Assembly: GCF_000691225.1 (NCBI RefSeq)
Contig: NZ_JMSZ01000032.1
Coordinates: forward strand, 496,001 to 560,000
Source of the DNA: Nitrincola lacisaponensis
GTDB lineage: Bacteria > Pseudomonadota > Gammaproteobacteria > Pseudomonadales > Balneatricaceae
Direction: 5' to 3'
Length of the DNA stretch: 64,000 nucleotides
Position numbers and translations under genes: made by a program. The notes under the pieces are model-generated. The model made no database searches, was not told the DNA's origin, and worked only from the letters and a program-made list of their open reading frames with translations. Numbering within the stretch: the first letter of the stretch is position 1; every line of letters begins with the position of its first letter. Below are positions 47,354 through 55,623 of this stretch, in pieces.

Positions 47354-49509
47354 TGTCAGCATTATTTTCGACATCCTGGTATCGTTTGGCTGATCTGGTT
47401 CCACGTTTGCGCACCCAGACCCGTATATTTCGTCATGTCTATCGAGGTCAGCGGTGGCATGTTGTTCAGGACCTGGCCAGTGGCAAGTTTCTGCGTTTGA
47501 ACCCTGCTGCCTATGCTGTATTGTCCCGCGTTGATGGTCAGTCAACCTTAGATGAGATCTGGAAGCAGGCTGTCGAGCAGTTACAGGATGATGCACCCAG
47601 TCAGGACGAAGTGTTGCAGCTCATGACTCAACTGAACCAGATTGGTGTGCTGACCAGTAACCGTACTCCTGATATAGAAGAGCTGACCGAGCGTGCTGAA
47701 AAAGCGCGACGTAATCGGCTTAAGCAATATATCGCCAATCCTTTGGCGTTGCGGGTGCCATTGATTGACCCGGATCGTTTTCTGCAATGGCTGATTGGTG
47801 GTATACCTCAGTGGATGCGCCCACTATTACTGTTGATCTGGCTGATTACATTGGTGTTTGGCGTCAGCCTGGCGGCGTTACACTGGTCTGAACTCACCGG
47901 CGATCTGACCCGGCTGGTATTTACCCCGGAGTATATCTTCACCCTTATTCTGGTGTTTCCACTGCTCAAGGCGATTCATGAGCTGGGGCACGGTATTGCC
48001 ATTAAGCTTTTTGGTGGTCAATGCCATGAAATGGGGTTGATGTTTCTGGTAATGGTACCGATTCCCTATGTCGATGCCAGCCATGCAATCGCTTTTCAGA
48101 GCAAATACCAGCGGATGCTGGTTGGCGCAGCCGGTATGATGATCGAGCTGTTCGTTGCCAGCATCGCACTCTGGATCTGGACCTGGACACAACCCGGTTT
48201 ACTCAGGGTCTTCCTGCATGATGTTGTCATACTGGCAGGTGTAGTCACTCTGTTGTTTAACCTGAATCCATTGTTGCGGTTCGATGGTTACTACATTCTC
48301 AGTGACTGGCTGGAAATTCCCAATCTGGGTAACAAGGCGAATCAGTATCTGGGTTATTTGCTCAAGCGCTATCTTTTGCGTCTCGATCGCGGGCTACAGC
48401 CACCGCGTCTGACACCTCGAGAGTCAGGCTGGCTGATCAGTTTTTCCTTGCTGTCGTTTATCTACCGTATGTTTATTGTCGGTATGATTTTGCTTTTTGT
48501 CGCGTCACAGTTTTTTGTAATTGGTGTGTTACTCGCTGCTTACGCATTTTTTCTTATGATTATCATGCCGTTAAGTCGTACTCTTAAGACTGCTTTGAAT
48601 GATCCATTGATCAGTGAAAAGCGTCCGCGCCTGTATCTGGTCAGTGCTTCAATACTGGCATTGCTGGTATGGCTGCTGGGCTTTCAGCCCTTGCCTTCAG
48701 CGACCTTTGTAGAGGGAGTGGTGTGGATGCCTGAACAATCACAGCTGCGTGCGAGAACAGATTGCTTTGGTCAGCAATTATTACGTCGTCCAGGTCTGGT
48801 TGAGGCGCATGAGTCCTTGCTCTATTGTGATGAGCCGGTATTACCGGCAGAACTGCAGGAAACTCGCGCGCGCCTGATGGAACTGGATGCTGAGTTACTG
48901 CTGGCACGAGGAACAGACAGAGTATTGGCCCAAAACCTGCTGGAGGAGCGCTCACATGTAGAGCAGCGTATCCTCACACTGGAACAGCGTATGGCTGCTT
49001 TTGAAATTCGCAGCCCTCATGCTGGTGACTTTGTTATGGCATCTCCGGACGACTTTGTGGGGCGCTGGTTTTATCGTGGTGATGTAATCGGTTATGTTCT
49101 GGATCCTGCTCGCTTCACGCTGCTGGTAGCTGTTGAACAGGCAGATGTCGACCGTATTCGCCGTGATAGTGTAAGCATCAGCATGCGCACAGTCGACTCA
49201 GTGCATCAACTTCATCCGTTGGGGATACAGCGTGCTGTCCCAGCGGCAACGCGCGATTTGCCAAGTATGGCTCTTTCATTACAGGGAGGCGGGCGTATCG
49301 GGTTAAGCCCGGATGCCGTACCAGGGAGCCGGCCTCAGACATTGAATCCCGTATTTATCTTCGAACTGGAACTCCTGCAGCCAGAGAATTTTAGTGTTCA
49401 GGCATTGGGCGGGCGAGTCTATGTGCGCTTTGCTCACAGTGATGAGCCTGCTGCGAAACAGGTGTACCGTATTCTGCGTGAACTCTTTATTCGTCGCTTC
49501 GGGATTTGA
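47353..49509 (+). CDS. PqqD-like/peptidase M50/HlyD fusion membrane protein
   Basis: A 718-residue protein. Residues about 22-105 form a PqqD-like winged module (HVYRGQRWHVVQDLASGKF, LRLNPAAYAVLSRVDG, LMTQLNQIGVL), the fold used as a leader-peptide recognition element in RiPP pathways. Residues about 150-430 are a site-2-protease-like membrane domain with the zinc motif HELGH (His209 and His213) and NLNPLLRFDGYY (Asp311). Residues about 455-718 hold further spans and a periplasmic HlyD-like part (AAFEIRSPHAGDFVMAS). ATG 47353 overlaps the preceding stop; an in-frame start at 47329 is less likely. All catalytic residues are present, so it could cleave a substrate in the membrane or act as a peptidase-derived transporter subunit. 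I know of M50-HlyD proteins only as uncharacterised families. Confidence 0.83.
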   Translation: MSALFSTSWYRLADLVPRLRTQTRIFRHVYRGQRWHVVQDLASGKFLRLNPAAYAVLSRVDGQSTLDEIWKQAVEQLQDDAPSQDEVLQLMTQLNQIGVLTSNRTPDIEELTERAEKARRNRLKQYIANPLALRVPLIDPDRFLQWLIGGIPQWMRPLLLLIWLITLVFGVSLAALHWSELTGDLTRLVFTPEYIFTLILVFPLLKAIHELGHGIAIKLFGGQCHEMGLMFLVMVPIPYVDASHAIAFQSKYQRMLVGAAGMMIELFVASIALWIWTWTQPGLLRVFLHDVVILAGVVTLLFNLNPLLRFDGYYILSDWLEIPNLGNKANQYLGYLLKRYLLRLDRGLQPPRLTPRESGWLISFSLLSFIYRMFIVGMILLFVASQFFVIGVLLAAYAFFLMIIMPLSRTLKTALNDPLISEKRPRLYLVSASILALLVWLLGFQPLPSATFVEGVVWMPEQSQLRARTDCFGQQLLRRPGLVEAHESLLYCDEPVLPAELQETRARLMELDAELLLARGTDRVLAQNLLEERSHVEQRILTLEQRMAAFEIRSPHAGDFVMASPDDFVGRWFYRGDVIGYVLDPARFTLLVAVEQADVDRIRRDSVSISMRTVDSVHQLHPLGIQRAVPAATRDLPSMALSLQGGGRIGLSPDAVPGSRPQTLNPVFIFELELLQPENFSVQALGGRVYVRFAHSDEPAAKQVYRILRELFIRRFGI

Positions 49510-49513
49510 TGCT

Positions 49514-51493
49514 ATGTACGCCTTGCAGACTCGTAGCGTTCAATACCCACAGCGAACAGACTGGCACGAAGATCCCTGGCTGGTGCGAGTGTGGGATCGT
49601 TGTGCCAGTCTGTTGCAGCGCTGGATCCATATGCGTGAGTCGCGGCAAATAGCTTTTGTGCGTGCTGTTGCGTTGCAGGAGGCCAGGCTTCAGGGCTTGG
49701 CACCTGACATAATACAGCAGGCGCTAAGTGATGTGCGCTTGCGTCTGCGCCGTGAGGGTTTACAGCAAGTTCATCTGGCACAGGCGTTTGCACTCGTCAG
49801 AGTGGCGTCTCAGTTAACGCTGGGACTCAGACATCATGATGTACAGATACGTGGTGGCTATGCGCTGGTACAGGGTTTTTTGATTGAGATGAATACCGGC
49901 GAAGGCAAGACTCTGACGGCAACACTGGCGGCGGCCGTTGCTGCCTTGTCTGGCAGACAGGTGCAGGTCGTGACTGTGAACGATTATCTTGCACAACGTG
50001 ATGCAACCGAAATGCGGCCTCTTTATCAGTGGCTAGGCTTGCGGACCGCCTGGGTACTTGAAGATGCCAGTCCGGCCGAACGTCGGCAGGCGTATCAGGC
50101 CGATATTGTCTACTGTACCGGTAAAACCCTGACCTTTGATTACCTTAAAGACCGTATCGCACTGGAAGACCGTGTGTCACCACTGAAAATGCTGCTTGAT
50201 ATGTATACGGGGCGTTGGCAACAACAGGTTCTTTTGCCGGGGTTGCAGTTTGCCATTGTAGATGAGGTAGACAGTATATTGATTGATGAAGCACGCACAC
50301 CTTTGATTATTTCATCTCAGGGTGGCTCTGCTGAAGAGGACGTCTTTTACAGTCAGTCCATTGGCTATGCACGCCAGCTGCAACAGCCAATCCATTTTCA
50401 GTTTGGCGAAAATCGTCAGCAGATAGATCTGACCTTGGCAGGACGTCAATTACTCGACCGGCTGGCCGAAAATGCAGAAGGCTTGTGGTGCAATCGTTTT
50501 CGACGAGAAGAAGCGGTGTTGCAAGCCCTGAGCGCGTTACACAGGTTTCAGTGTGATATCCATTATATTGTACGTGATGATAAGGTATTGATTGTTGATG
50601 AGCATACTGGGCGTGTAATGCCTGATCGCTCCTGGGAAAAGGGGATGCAGCAGCTGATTGAGGTGAAGGAGGGCGTGACGCTGACGCCACCACGAGTGAC
50701 CTTGGCTAAAATCAGTTTTCAGTTGTTTTTTCGCCGGTTTCTGCTGCTTTCAGGCATGTCAGGTACCTGTAAGGAAATCGCCGGAGAGATCAGTCGAGTG
50801 TATAACCTTCGAATGGTCAGGATCCCTCCGCACCGGCCCAGTCGGCGGCTTCAGTATCCCGGAAAGACTTATGCGGATGCTGAGCAGAAATGGCAAGCTG
50901 TTGAGGCCTGTATTCTGGCATGTCAACAGCGAGGTCAGCCGGTGCTGGTGGGCACCCGTTCAATTTTAACAGCGGATATCGTATCAAAACGTCTGCAGAA
51001 GCTGGGTATTGAGCATCAACTTTTACACGCCCGCCAGGATGAAACCGAAGCGGAAGTGATCGCTCAGGCAGGCCAGCGGGGACGAGTCACAATAGCAACC
51101 AACATGGCGGGAAGAGGCACGGATATCAAACTGGAGCCTGGTGTGGCAGAGCTCGGAGGTTTACATGTGCTGATTACCGAGCTACATGACAACCAGCGCA
51201 TCGATCGCCAGCTTATTGGACGTTGTGCCCGTCAGGGAGAGCCCGGCAGTTGGCAAGAAATATTATCCTTGGAAGATGAATTGGTGGTGAACTGGTTGCC
51301 TGGACTGAATCGTCTATTGCGCATACTGCTGCGCACACTGCCGGATAATACCTGTGTTCAGTTTCTGGCACGGAGTTATTATCGCTCTGCACAGTGGATG
51401 TTGGAGCGCTTGCACCGTCGTATTCGAGCCAAGCTGTTGAAAGCTGAGTTTAACTTGCGCCGGTCATTATCCTTTACCGGTAAAATGGAGTAA
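49514..51493 (+). CDS. truncated SecA-like preprotein translocase ATPase (accessory SecA)
   Basis: A 659-residue SecA paralogue (housekeeping SecA is about 900). NBD1 has Walker A NTGEGKT (Lys132), VTVNDYLAQRDA and Walker B DEVDSILIDEARTPLIIS (Asp250, Glu251). The preprotein cross-linking domain is present, ending YIVRDDKVLIVDEHTGRVMP. NBD2 has GMSGTCKE, TNMAGRGTDIKL (529-540) and an altered motif VI, GRCARQGEPG, instead of GRSGRQGD. The protein ends some 85 residues later, within what would be the first scaffold helix. The rest of the helical scaffold with the two-helix finger, the wing domain and the zinc-binding tail are therefore missing. Start 49514 lies 4 nt after the M50 stop; longer in-frame starts would overlap that gene. 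Probable motor for the export of the block's large proteins (inference). Confidence 0.87.
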   Translation: MYALQTRSVQYPQRTDWHEDPWLVRVWDRCASLLQRWIHMRESRQIAFVRAVALQEARLQGLAPDIIQQALSDVRLRLRREGLQQVHLAQAFALVRVASQLTLGLRHHDVQIRGGYALVQGFLIEMNTGEGKTLTATLAAAVAALSGRQVQVVTVNDYLAQRDATEMRPLYQWLGLRTAWVLEDASPAERRQAYQADIVYCTGKTLTFDYLKDRIALEDRVSPLKMLLDMYTGRWQQQVLLPGLQFAIVDEVDSILIDEARTPLIISSQGGSAEEDVFYSQSIGYARQLQQPIHFQFGENRQQIDLTLAGRQLLDRLAENAEGLWCNRFRREEAVLQALSALHRFQCDIHYIVRDDKVLIVDEHTGRVMPDRSWEKGMQQLIEVKEGVTLTPPRVTLAKISFQLFFRRFLLLSGMSGTCKEIAGEISRVYNLRMVRIPPHRPSRRLQYPGKTYADAEQKWQAVEACILACQQRGQPVLVGTRSILTADIVSKRLQKLGIEHQLLHARQDETEAEVIAQAGQRGRVTIATNMAGRGTDIKLEPGVAELGGLHVLITELHDNQRIDRQLIGRCARQGEPGSWQEILSLEDELVVNWLPGLNRLLRILLRTLPDNTCVQFLARSYYRSAQWMLERLHRRIRAKLLKAEFNLRRSLSFTGKME

Positions 51494-51496
51494 GTC

Positions 51497-52222
51497 ATGT
51501 ATTGTAGAAAAATACCGCTCACTGCCTGGCTTTTCGCTCTGGTGTTCAGTGCTCCAGTTCAGTCATTGGAACTGTCTGTACTGAGTTGCTTGCTGGAGCC
51601 CTCCCTGGATGCGGAACTGGGCGTTCCGGTCGAGGGGGTCTTGGCGAAAGTAAATGCAGATCGCGCAGATAAAGTTGAACAGGGCGCTATTCTCGCGGAA
51701 CTCGACCTTTCTGTCGAGTTGGCAATGATTGCCATGCAGCGTGCGCGAGAGAGTTATGCCAGTCGACGTCTCGAGCGCATTCAAGAACTGCAATCTGGAA
51801 ACCTGATACCGGCGCAAGACGTGGATGATATTCGTACCGAACAGCAACTGGCCCGGCTGGAGTTAGCCGTTCAGCAAGAGCAGTTGAAGTTACGACGTGT
51901 AGTCAGCCCTTTCTCCGGAGTCATTGTTGAACGCTATGCGGATGTGGGAGATCTGATTCAGAAAAGTCAGATTTTTCGTTTGGTAAAGCTTGATCCTTTA
52001 TATGTCGAAGTCGTCATGACGCTGGATCAGTTCGGTTACTTGAAACCTGGCGATCGTTACCGGGTACATTTGCAGCATCTGCAAACAACTCATGAGGCAG
52101 AGGTCATCACGGTTGACCCGATCATTGATGCCGGTAGTAGTACCTTCCGTGTACGTTTATCTCTGGAAAATCCCGACTCTCGAATTCCTGCAGGGCTAAG
52201 CTGCACACTTGAATCACTGTAA
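51497..52222 (+). CDS. small periplasmic HlyD/RND-type membrane fusion protein
   Basis: A 241-residue protein with a signal peptide (MYCRKIPLTAWLFALVFSAPVQS, cleavage about residue 23) and no membrane anchor. It has a compact adaptor core: a first lipoyl-like half (VEGVLAKVNADRADKVEQGAILAELD, shown across 46-71), a short helical hairpin, a second half with RRVVSPFSGVIVERYADVGD, and a beta-barrel (LYVEVVMTLDQFGYLKPGD). It is much shorter than usual adaptors (350-400) and lacks most of the hairpin and the membrane-proximal domain. It starts 3 nt after the SecA-like gene with GGAG upstream. It could bridge the inner-membrane HlyD-type proteins and the AMIN-TolC channel. Confidence 0.82.
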   Translation: MYCRKIPLTAWLFALVFSAPVQSLELSVLSCLLEPSLDAELGVPVEGVLAKVNADRADKVEQGAILAELDLSVELAMIAMQRARESYASRRLERIQELQSGNLIPAQDVDDIRTEQQLARLELAVQQEQLKLRRVVSPFSGVIVERYADVGDLIQKSQIFRLVKLDPLYVEVVMTLDQFGYLKPGDRYRVHLQHLQTTHEAEVITVDPIIDAGSSTFRVRLSLENPDSRIPAGLSCTLESL

Positions 52223-52250
52223 TTTTAACTAACCCGCTTGAGAATTGTTT

Positions 52251-52994
52251 ATGTTTAAGAAACTGGTTCCACTGAATAAAGAGCATCACCAGTCATTACG
52301 TATCCAGCCAATCAATGGATTCCGCTTTGCTGCCAACGTTCATGTGGCGGCTGTGATGGTACATGAATTTGCACGAGCGTCCGCAATTTACCCCATTGTG
52401 TTTATTGAAGATACCCATCATGACAAGTTTTATCCGGCAGCACTTTTGGGGTTGGAACAGAATGAAAACCTGTTTGTAACAGAAGATGGGCACTGGCAAG
52501 CTGCTTATATCCCTGCAGTCATACGACGTTATCCATTCGCACTGGCACGCTTGGGCGAGGATGATATCTTTACTGTCTGTGTGGATGAGGAGTCAGAGTT
52601 GGTCAGTCAGCAAGAAGGTAATCCACTATTTTCCGACTCAGGTGAGCCAGCCGAGGTGGTTGAACAGGTCAAGCGCTTTCTGGGCGAGCTGCAACAGATG
52701 GAAGTAATGACTGAGGCCTTTTGTCGTTTCCTGAAAAGTCACAATCTGTTTTCGCCACTCAATATGCAGGTACGGGTTGGTGAAAAAATCCAAAATGTGA
52801 CAGGTTGCTATGTCATCAATGAACAGCGATTTGCCAACCTGTCAGATGAACTGTTTCTGGAAATCCGTCATCAGCACTATTTGGCCCCGATCTATGCTCA
52901 TCTGACATCTTTATCGCGGACAGAAAACCTGGCTATGCTTAAGCAAGGGATTCGGGCAGTGAAACATCCGTCTGATGAGGATCAGGTGCATTAA
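52251..52994 (+). CDS. SapC-family protein
   Basis: A 247-residue soluble protein with the SapC family hallmarks: MFKKLVPLNKEHHQSLRI at the start, NVHVAAVMVHEFARASAIYPIVF, AALLGLEQNENLFV and YIPAVIRRYPFAL. The family is named after a gene in the surface-layer locus of Campylobacter fetus and often occurs next to secreted surface proteins; its biochemical role is unknown. There is no signal peptide, so it probably acts in the cytoplasm before or during export. ATG 52251 is chosen over TTG 52245. It is the last gene of the tightly packed block, 28 nt after the small adaptor. Confidence 0.87.
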   Translation: MFKKLVPLNKEHHQSLRIQPINGFRFAANVHVAAVMVHEFARASAIYPIVFIEDTHHDKFYPAALLGLEQNENLFVTEDGHWQAAYIPAVIRRYPFALARLGEDDIFTVCVDEESELVSQQEGNPLFSDSGEPAEVVEQVKRFLGELQQMEVMTEAFCRFLKSHNLFSPLNMQVRVGEKIQNVTGCYVINEQRFANLSDELFLEIRHQHYLAPIYAHLTSLSRTENLAMLKQGIRAVKHPSDEDQVH

Positions 52995-53015
52995 TACTTA
53001 AAAAAATACTAAATT

Positions 53016-53059
53016 ATTCATTTTTTGTTCAGGACATTGATTCAGCCCATGATTAGACT
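53016..53059 (+). promoter_or_regulatory. second copy of the 11-bp direct-repeat box with a possible -10, upstream of IalB
   Basis: Units at 53016 (ATTCATTTTTT) and 53027 (GTTCAGGACAT) match 14472-14493 in 20 of 22 positions. A further ATTCA occurs at 53040. A weak -10, TAGACT at 53054-53059, lies at nearly the same distance (27 bp from the second unit against 28 bp in the other promoter). Shared control of both transcription units is inferred. Confidence 0.55.
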
Positions 53060-53117
53060 GAGGTTAAAACATAATTATTTCCCCTCAAGAGTTATGTGTA
53101 ACAGGAGATGGGCCTGA

Positions 53118-53216
53118 ATGAACAGGGAGGTTCTGACAGGTTCTGGTAGAGCGCAACTGTTTCTGTCACTATCCTATTTTTGCGTTCAACCTTACACAGC
53201 GAGTCATCATGATTAA
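53118..53216 (+). CDS. possible 32-codon leader ORF overlapping the IalB start
   Basis: ATG 53118 follows AGGAG (53103-53107) by 10 nt and opens a 32-codon frame that ends 8 nt inside the IalB gene in another frame. IalB itself has only a weak SD (GCGAG). The arrangement could couple IalB translation to the leader. The peptide resembles nothing I know and may not be made. Confidence 0.3.
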   Translation: MNREVLTGSGRAQLFLSLSYFCVQPYTASHHD

Positions 53217-53703
53217 ACCTATATCACTTCGCTCAGCGCTAATAGCGCCTTTTTTAATGGCATCTGTTGCCTTTGCGCAAGCACCTGAAACTACAGAATA
53301 CCAGGACTGGATGGGCATTTGCGCAGAGGTTCAGGGTCAGCAACGCTGTGAAATTCAGCAGACGTTGAATATGGAAAATGAGCAGGGGAATACCCGCTTG
53401 TTACGCGCGACGGTCAGTAAGCTGGAAAATCAGTTGATTTTACAATTGCTGTTACCACTTGGGTTAGATCTGCGACCCGGTATCGTGATGCAGGTCGATG
53501 AAGGTGCGGAATTTACAGCACCTTTTCTGACCTGTATTCAGGAGGGGTGCCTGGTCGCTGTTCCACTGGATGATGCCCGTTTATCCGCAATGCGAGCCGG
53601 GCAGGTCGCCAAAGTAGGCTTCCGTCCATTCAATACGGATCAGACCTTGGTTGTGGAAATGTCCCTGATGGGATTCACCCGCGCAAGTCAGTCTGTTAAG
53701 TAG
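53209..53703 (+). CDS. IalB (invasion-associated locus B) family periplasmic protein
   Basis: A 164-residue protein with a signal peptide (hydrophobic core about 9-23, cleavage after AFA). Family pattern: YQDWMGICAEVQGQQRCEI near the start of the mature protein, LLPLGLDLRPGIVMQVD in the middle and CIQEGCLVAVPLDD later. The four cysteines probably make two disulfides. IalB of Bartonella aids erythrocyte invasion; environmental homologues have unknown roles. It is separated from sapC by 214 nt that hold the repeat box shared with the main operon, so it is probably co-regulated but separately transcribed. A hairpin with an AT-rich tail follows. Confidence 0.85.
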   Translation: MIKPISLRSALIAPFLMASVAFAQAPETTEYQDWMGICAEVQGQQRCEIQQTLNMENEQGNTRLLRATVSKLENQLILQLLLPLGLDLRPGIVMQVDEGAEFTAPFLTCIQEGCLVAVPLDDARLSAMRAGQVAKVGFRPFNTDQTLVVEMSLMGFTRASQSVK

Positions 53704-53730
53704 CTTTTCACAGCAGTCATCACTGTTAAT

Positions 53731-53780
53731 GGTAAGCATCCATATCCTGTAATCAGGCGATGCTTGCCATTTTATATTTT
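53731..53780 (+). terminator. intrinsic terminator after the IalB gene
   Basis: GGTAAGCATC (53731-53740) pairs with GATGCTTGCC (53759-53768), ten pairs with one G-U, and is followed by ATTTTATATTTT. Confidence 0.7.
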
Positions 53781-53975
53781 GCAGATCGTCAAACCTGTCC
53801 TCATTCATTCTCTGTGAAAACTATTTCTTTAGTTTCATACACTTCTATAGAGAGTCTGAAACTCTTTTAGTAACAATAAATAATCCATCAATTGTGATCT
53901 GAATCGAGCGTTACTTCGTTTAAAGTTTGTTGTACATTAAACTTAATTTAACAAGGTCTAAATAAGGAGTTGGAA
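53781..53975 (+). promoter_or_regulatory. AT-rich upstream region of the chemoreceptor with an inverted repeat
   Basis: This stretch holds AGTTTCA (53831-53837) and its inverted copy TGAAACT (53857-53863) with a 19-nt spacer, which could be an operator or a hairpin. AAGGAG at 53964-53969 is the ribosome-binding site for the ATG at 53976. No convincing sigma70 or sigma28 promoter was identified. Confidence 0.35.
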
Positions 53976-55600
53976 ATGCTCAATCAACTAAAGGTTAATA
54001 CCCGCCTGATGGCGCTGAGCCTTTTCCCGCTTCTAGTGCTGACAGTCAGCTATGTTATTGCAATCAAGGATATGCGTCAGCTAAGTCTGAATACGGACTC
54101 TTTGTATCATGACCGGGTTGTACCATTGCGCGATCTCAAGGTTGTTGCGGATAGCTACGCGGTTGCGGTTGTTGATGCATTTCAGAAATATCGGGCCGAG
54201 ATCTTGACTCAGGATCAATTGAGAGCAGAGCTGAATACAGCATCCAGCCAGGGAACTGAAGCCTGGGCACGTTTTATGACAACCTATATGGATGCTGAGG
54301 AGCAGCGTTTGGCTAATCTTGTCAATCAGCACCTTGGTAGTGCTCAAAGGCTGATACAAGAGCTTCTGCAGTCGGCAGACCGTGGTGAGCTGCGCTCCAT
54401 GGATGCAAAACAGTTTAATACTCGCTTGTTTGAGGCCTTTGATCCCTTGTCAGATGCGATCAATGCGTTGACTGATTTACAGCTGACCGAAGCGTCACAG
54501 TTGCGCCACGCAGCAGAGCGACAGTATATGCGTGACCGTAACCTGTTTATAGTGATGGGCTTTATGGCTGTCATTCTGACAGGCCTCATTGCCTGGCGTA
54601 TTTCGGCTTCCATTCAAGGCCCCATCAACCGCATTCTTCAGACGATTACGGCTATTGGTCGTGATTCGGATTTGACCCTGCGTACTCAGGTAGAGGGCAG
54701 CGATGAGTTTGCCGTATTAGGCAAAGCGTTCAACCAGTTGATAGGTCATTTTCAGCAACTCATTAATAATCTGGCTTCAGCCAGTGAGCAGCTGGCCGCA
54801 GCAGCAGAAGAAATGAGTGCTATCAGCACGCAGGTCAGTGGCAGCGCTCGTCATCAGGAAGACCAGACAACCATGATTGCTACAGCAATTAATCAGATGA
54901 CTGCAGCCATATCTGAAGTTGCTACCCATGCACAAAGTGCATCCAGCTCGGCGGATCAGGCTAATGAGCAGCCGGTCAGGGGCTGACGCGCACACGTCAA
55001 AGCATCAAAATGATTGAAGCCCTGGCGCATAATATTCACCAGTCGGCCAATCGGATAGCTGAACTGGATACTCAGGCAGAGCAGATCTCGGAAGTGCTGG
55101 ATGTCATAGAAAGTATTGCCGAACAAACCAATCTGTTAGCGCTGAATGCAGCCATTGAGGCGGCACGTGCAGGGGATGCCGGCAGGGGCTTTGCCGTGGT
55201 TGCTGATGAAGTGCGTAGTCTGGCTGCCAGTACCCGTCAGTCAACTGAGCGTATTCAGGACAGTATTTCTAAACTTCAATCTGTCGCAAAAGAGGCCGTG
55301 AAGCAGATGCAGGCGTCGAATCAGGCCGCTCAGCAAGGCGTCGAAAATGCGAAAATCAATGGCGAGACGTTTGAGACAGTCAGTGGTGCAGTTGGTGCGA
55401 TTGTCGATATGAATGTGCACATTTCATCTGCAACAGAAGAGCAGACGGCAGTTGCCAATGACATTAATGAAAATATTCATCAGGTCGTCAAAACAGTGGG
55501 TGAGGTTGTCGAAGGCGCTGAGCAGACATCCTTGGCGAGCCAACAACTGTCAGAGTTGGCTCAGCAGCTGCGGCATCAGGTTGATCAATTCAGAATTTAA
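53976..55600 (+). pseudogene. methyl-accepting chemotaxis protein split by a one-base frameshift
   Basis: The first frame (53976-54986) encodes span 1 (about 12-32), a periplasmic four-helix-type sensor (about 35-185), span 2 (about 188-210), a HAMP domain and the start of the signalling bundle, ending in NEQPVRG and a stop. The downstream frame (usable ATG at 55010, open to 55600) carries the rest, with the hairpin tip [32 protein letters not shown]. Reading across, one extra G in the GGGG run at 54979-54982 would restore [17 protein letters not shown], the expected continuation. So either a recent single-base deletion or a sequencing error split a normal receptor of about 540 residues. The strong SD suggests the first part is still translated. 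Confidence 0.85.
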
Positions 55601-55623
55601 CGCCGTGAGGTATAGGATTTTAT

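Noticed and set aside
49394-49513. Longer N-terminus for the SecA-like protein
   Set aside because: It overlaps the M50 fusion gene by 116 nt, lacks an SD, and does not resemble a SecA start.
54970-55010. Programmed ribosomal frameshift in the chemoreceptor
   Set aside because: There is no slippery heptamer and no obvious downstream stimulatory structure; a simple one-base loss in a G run explains it better.
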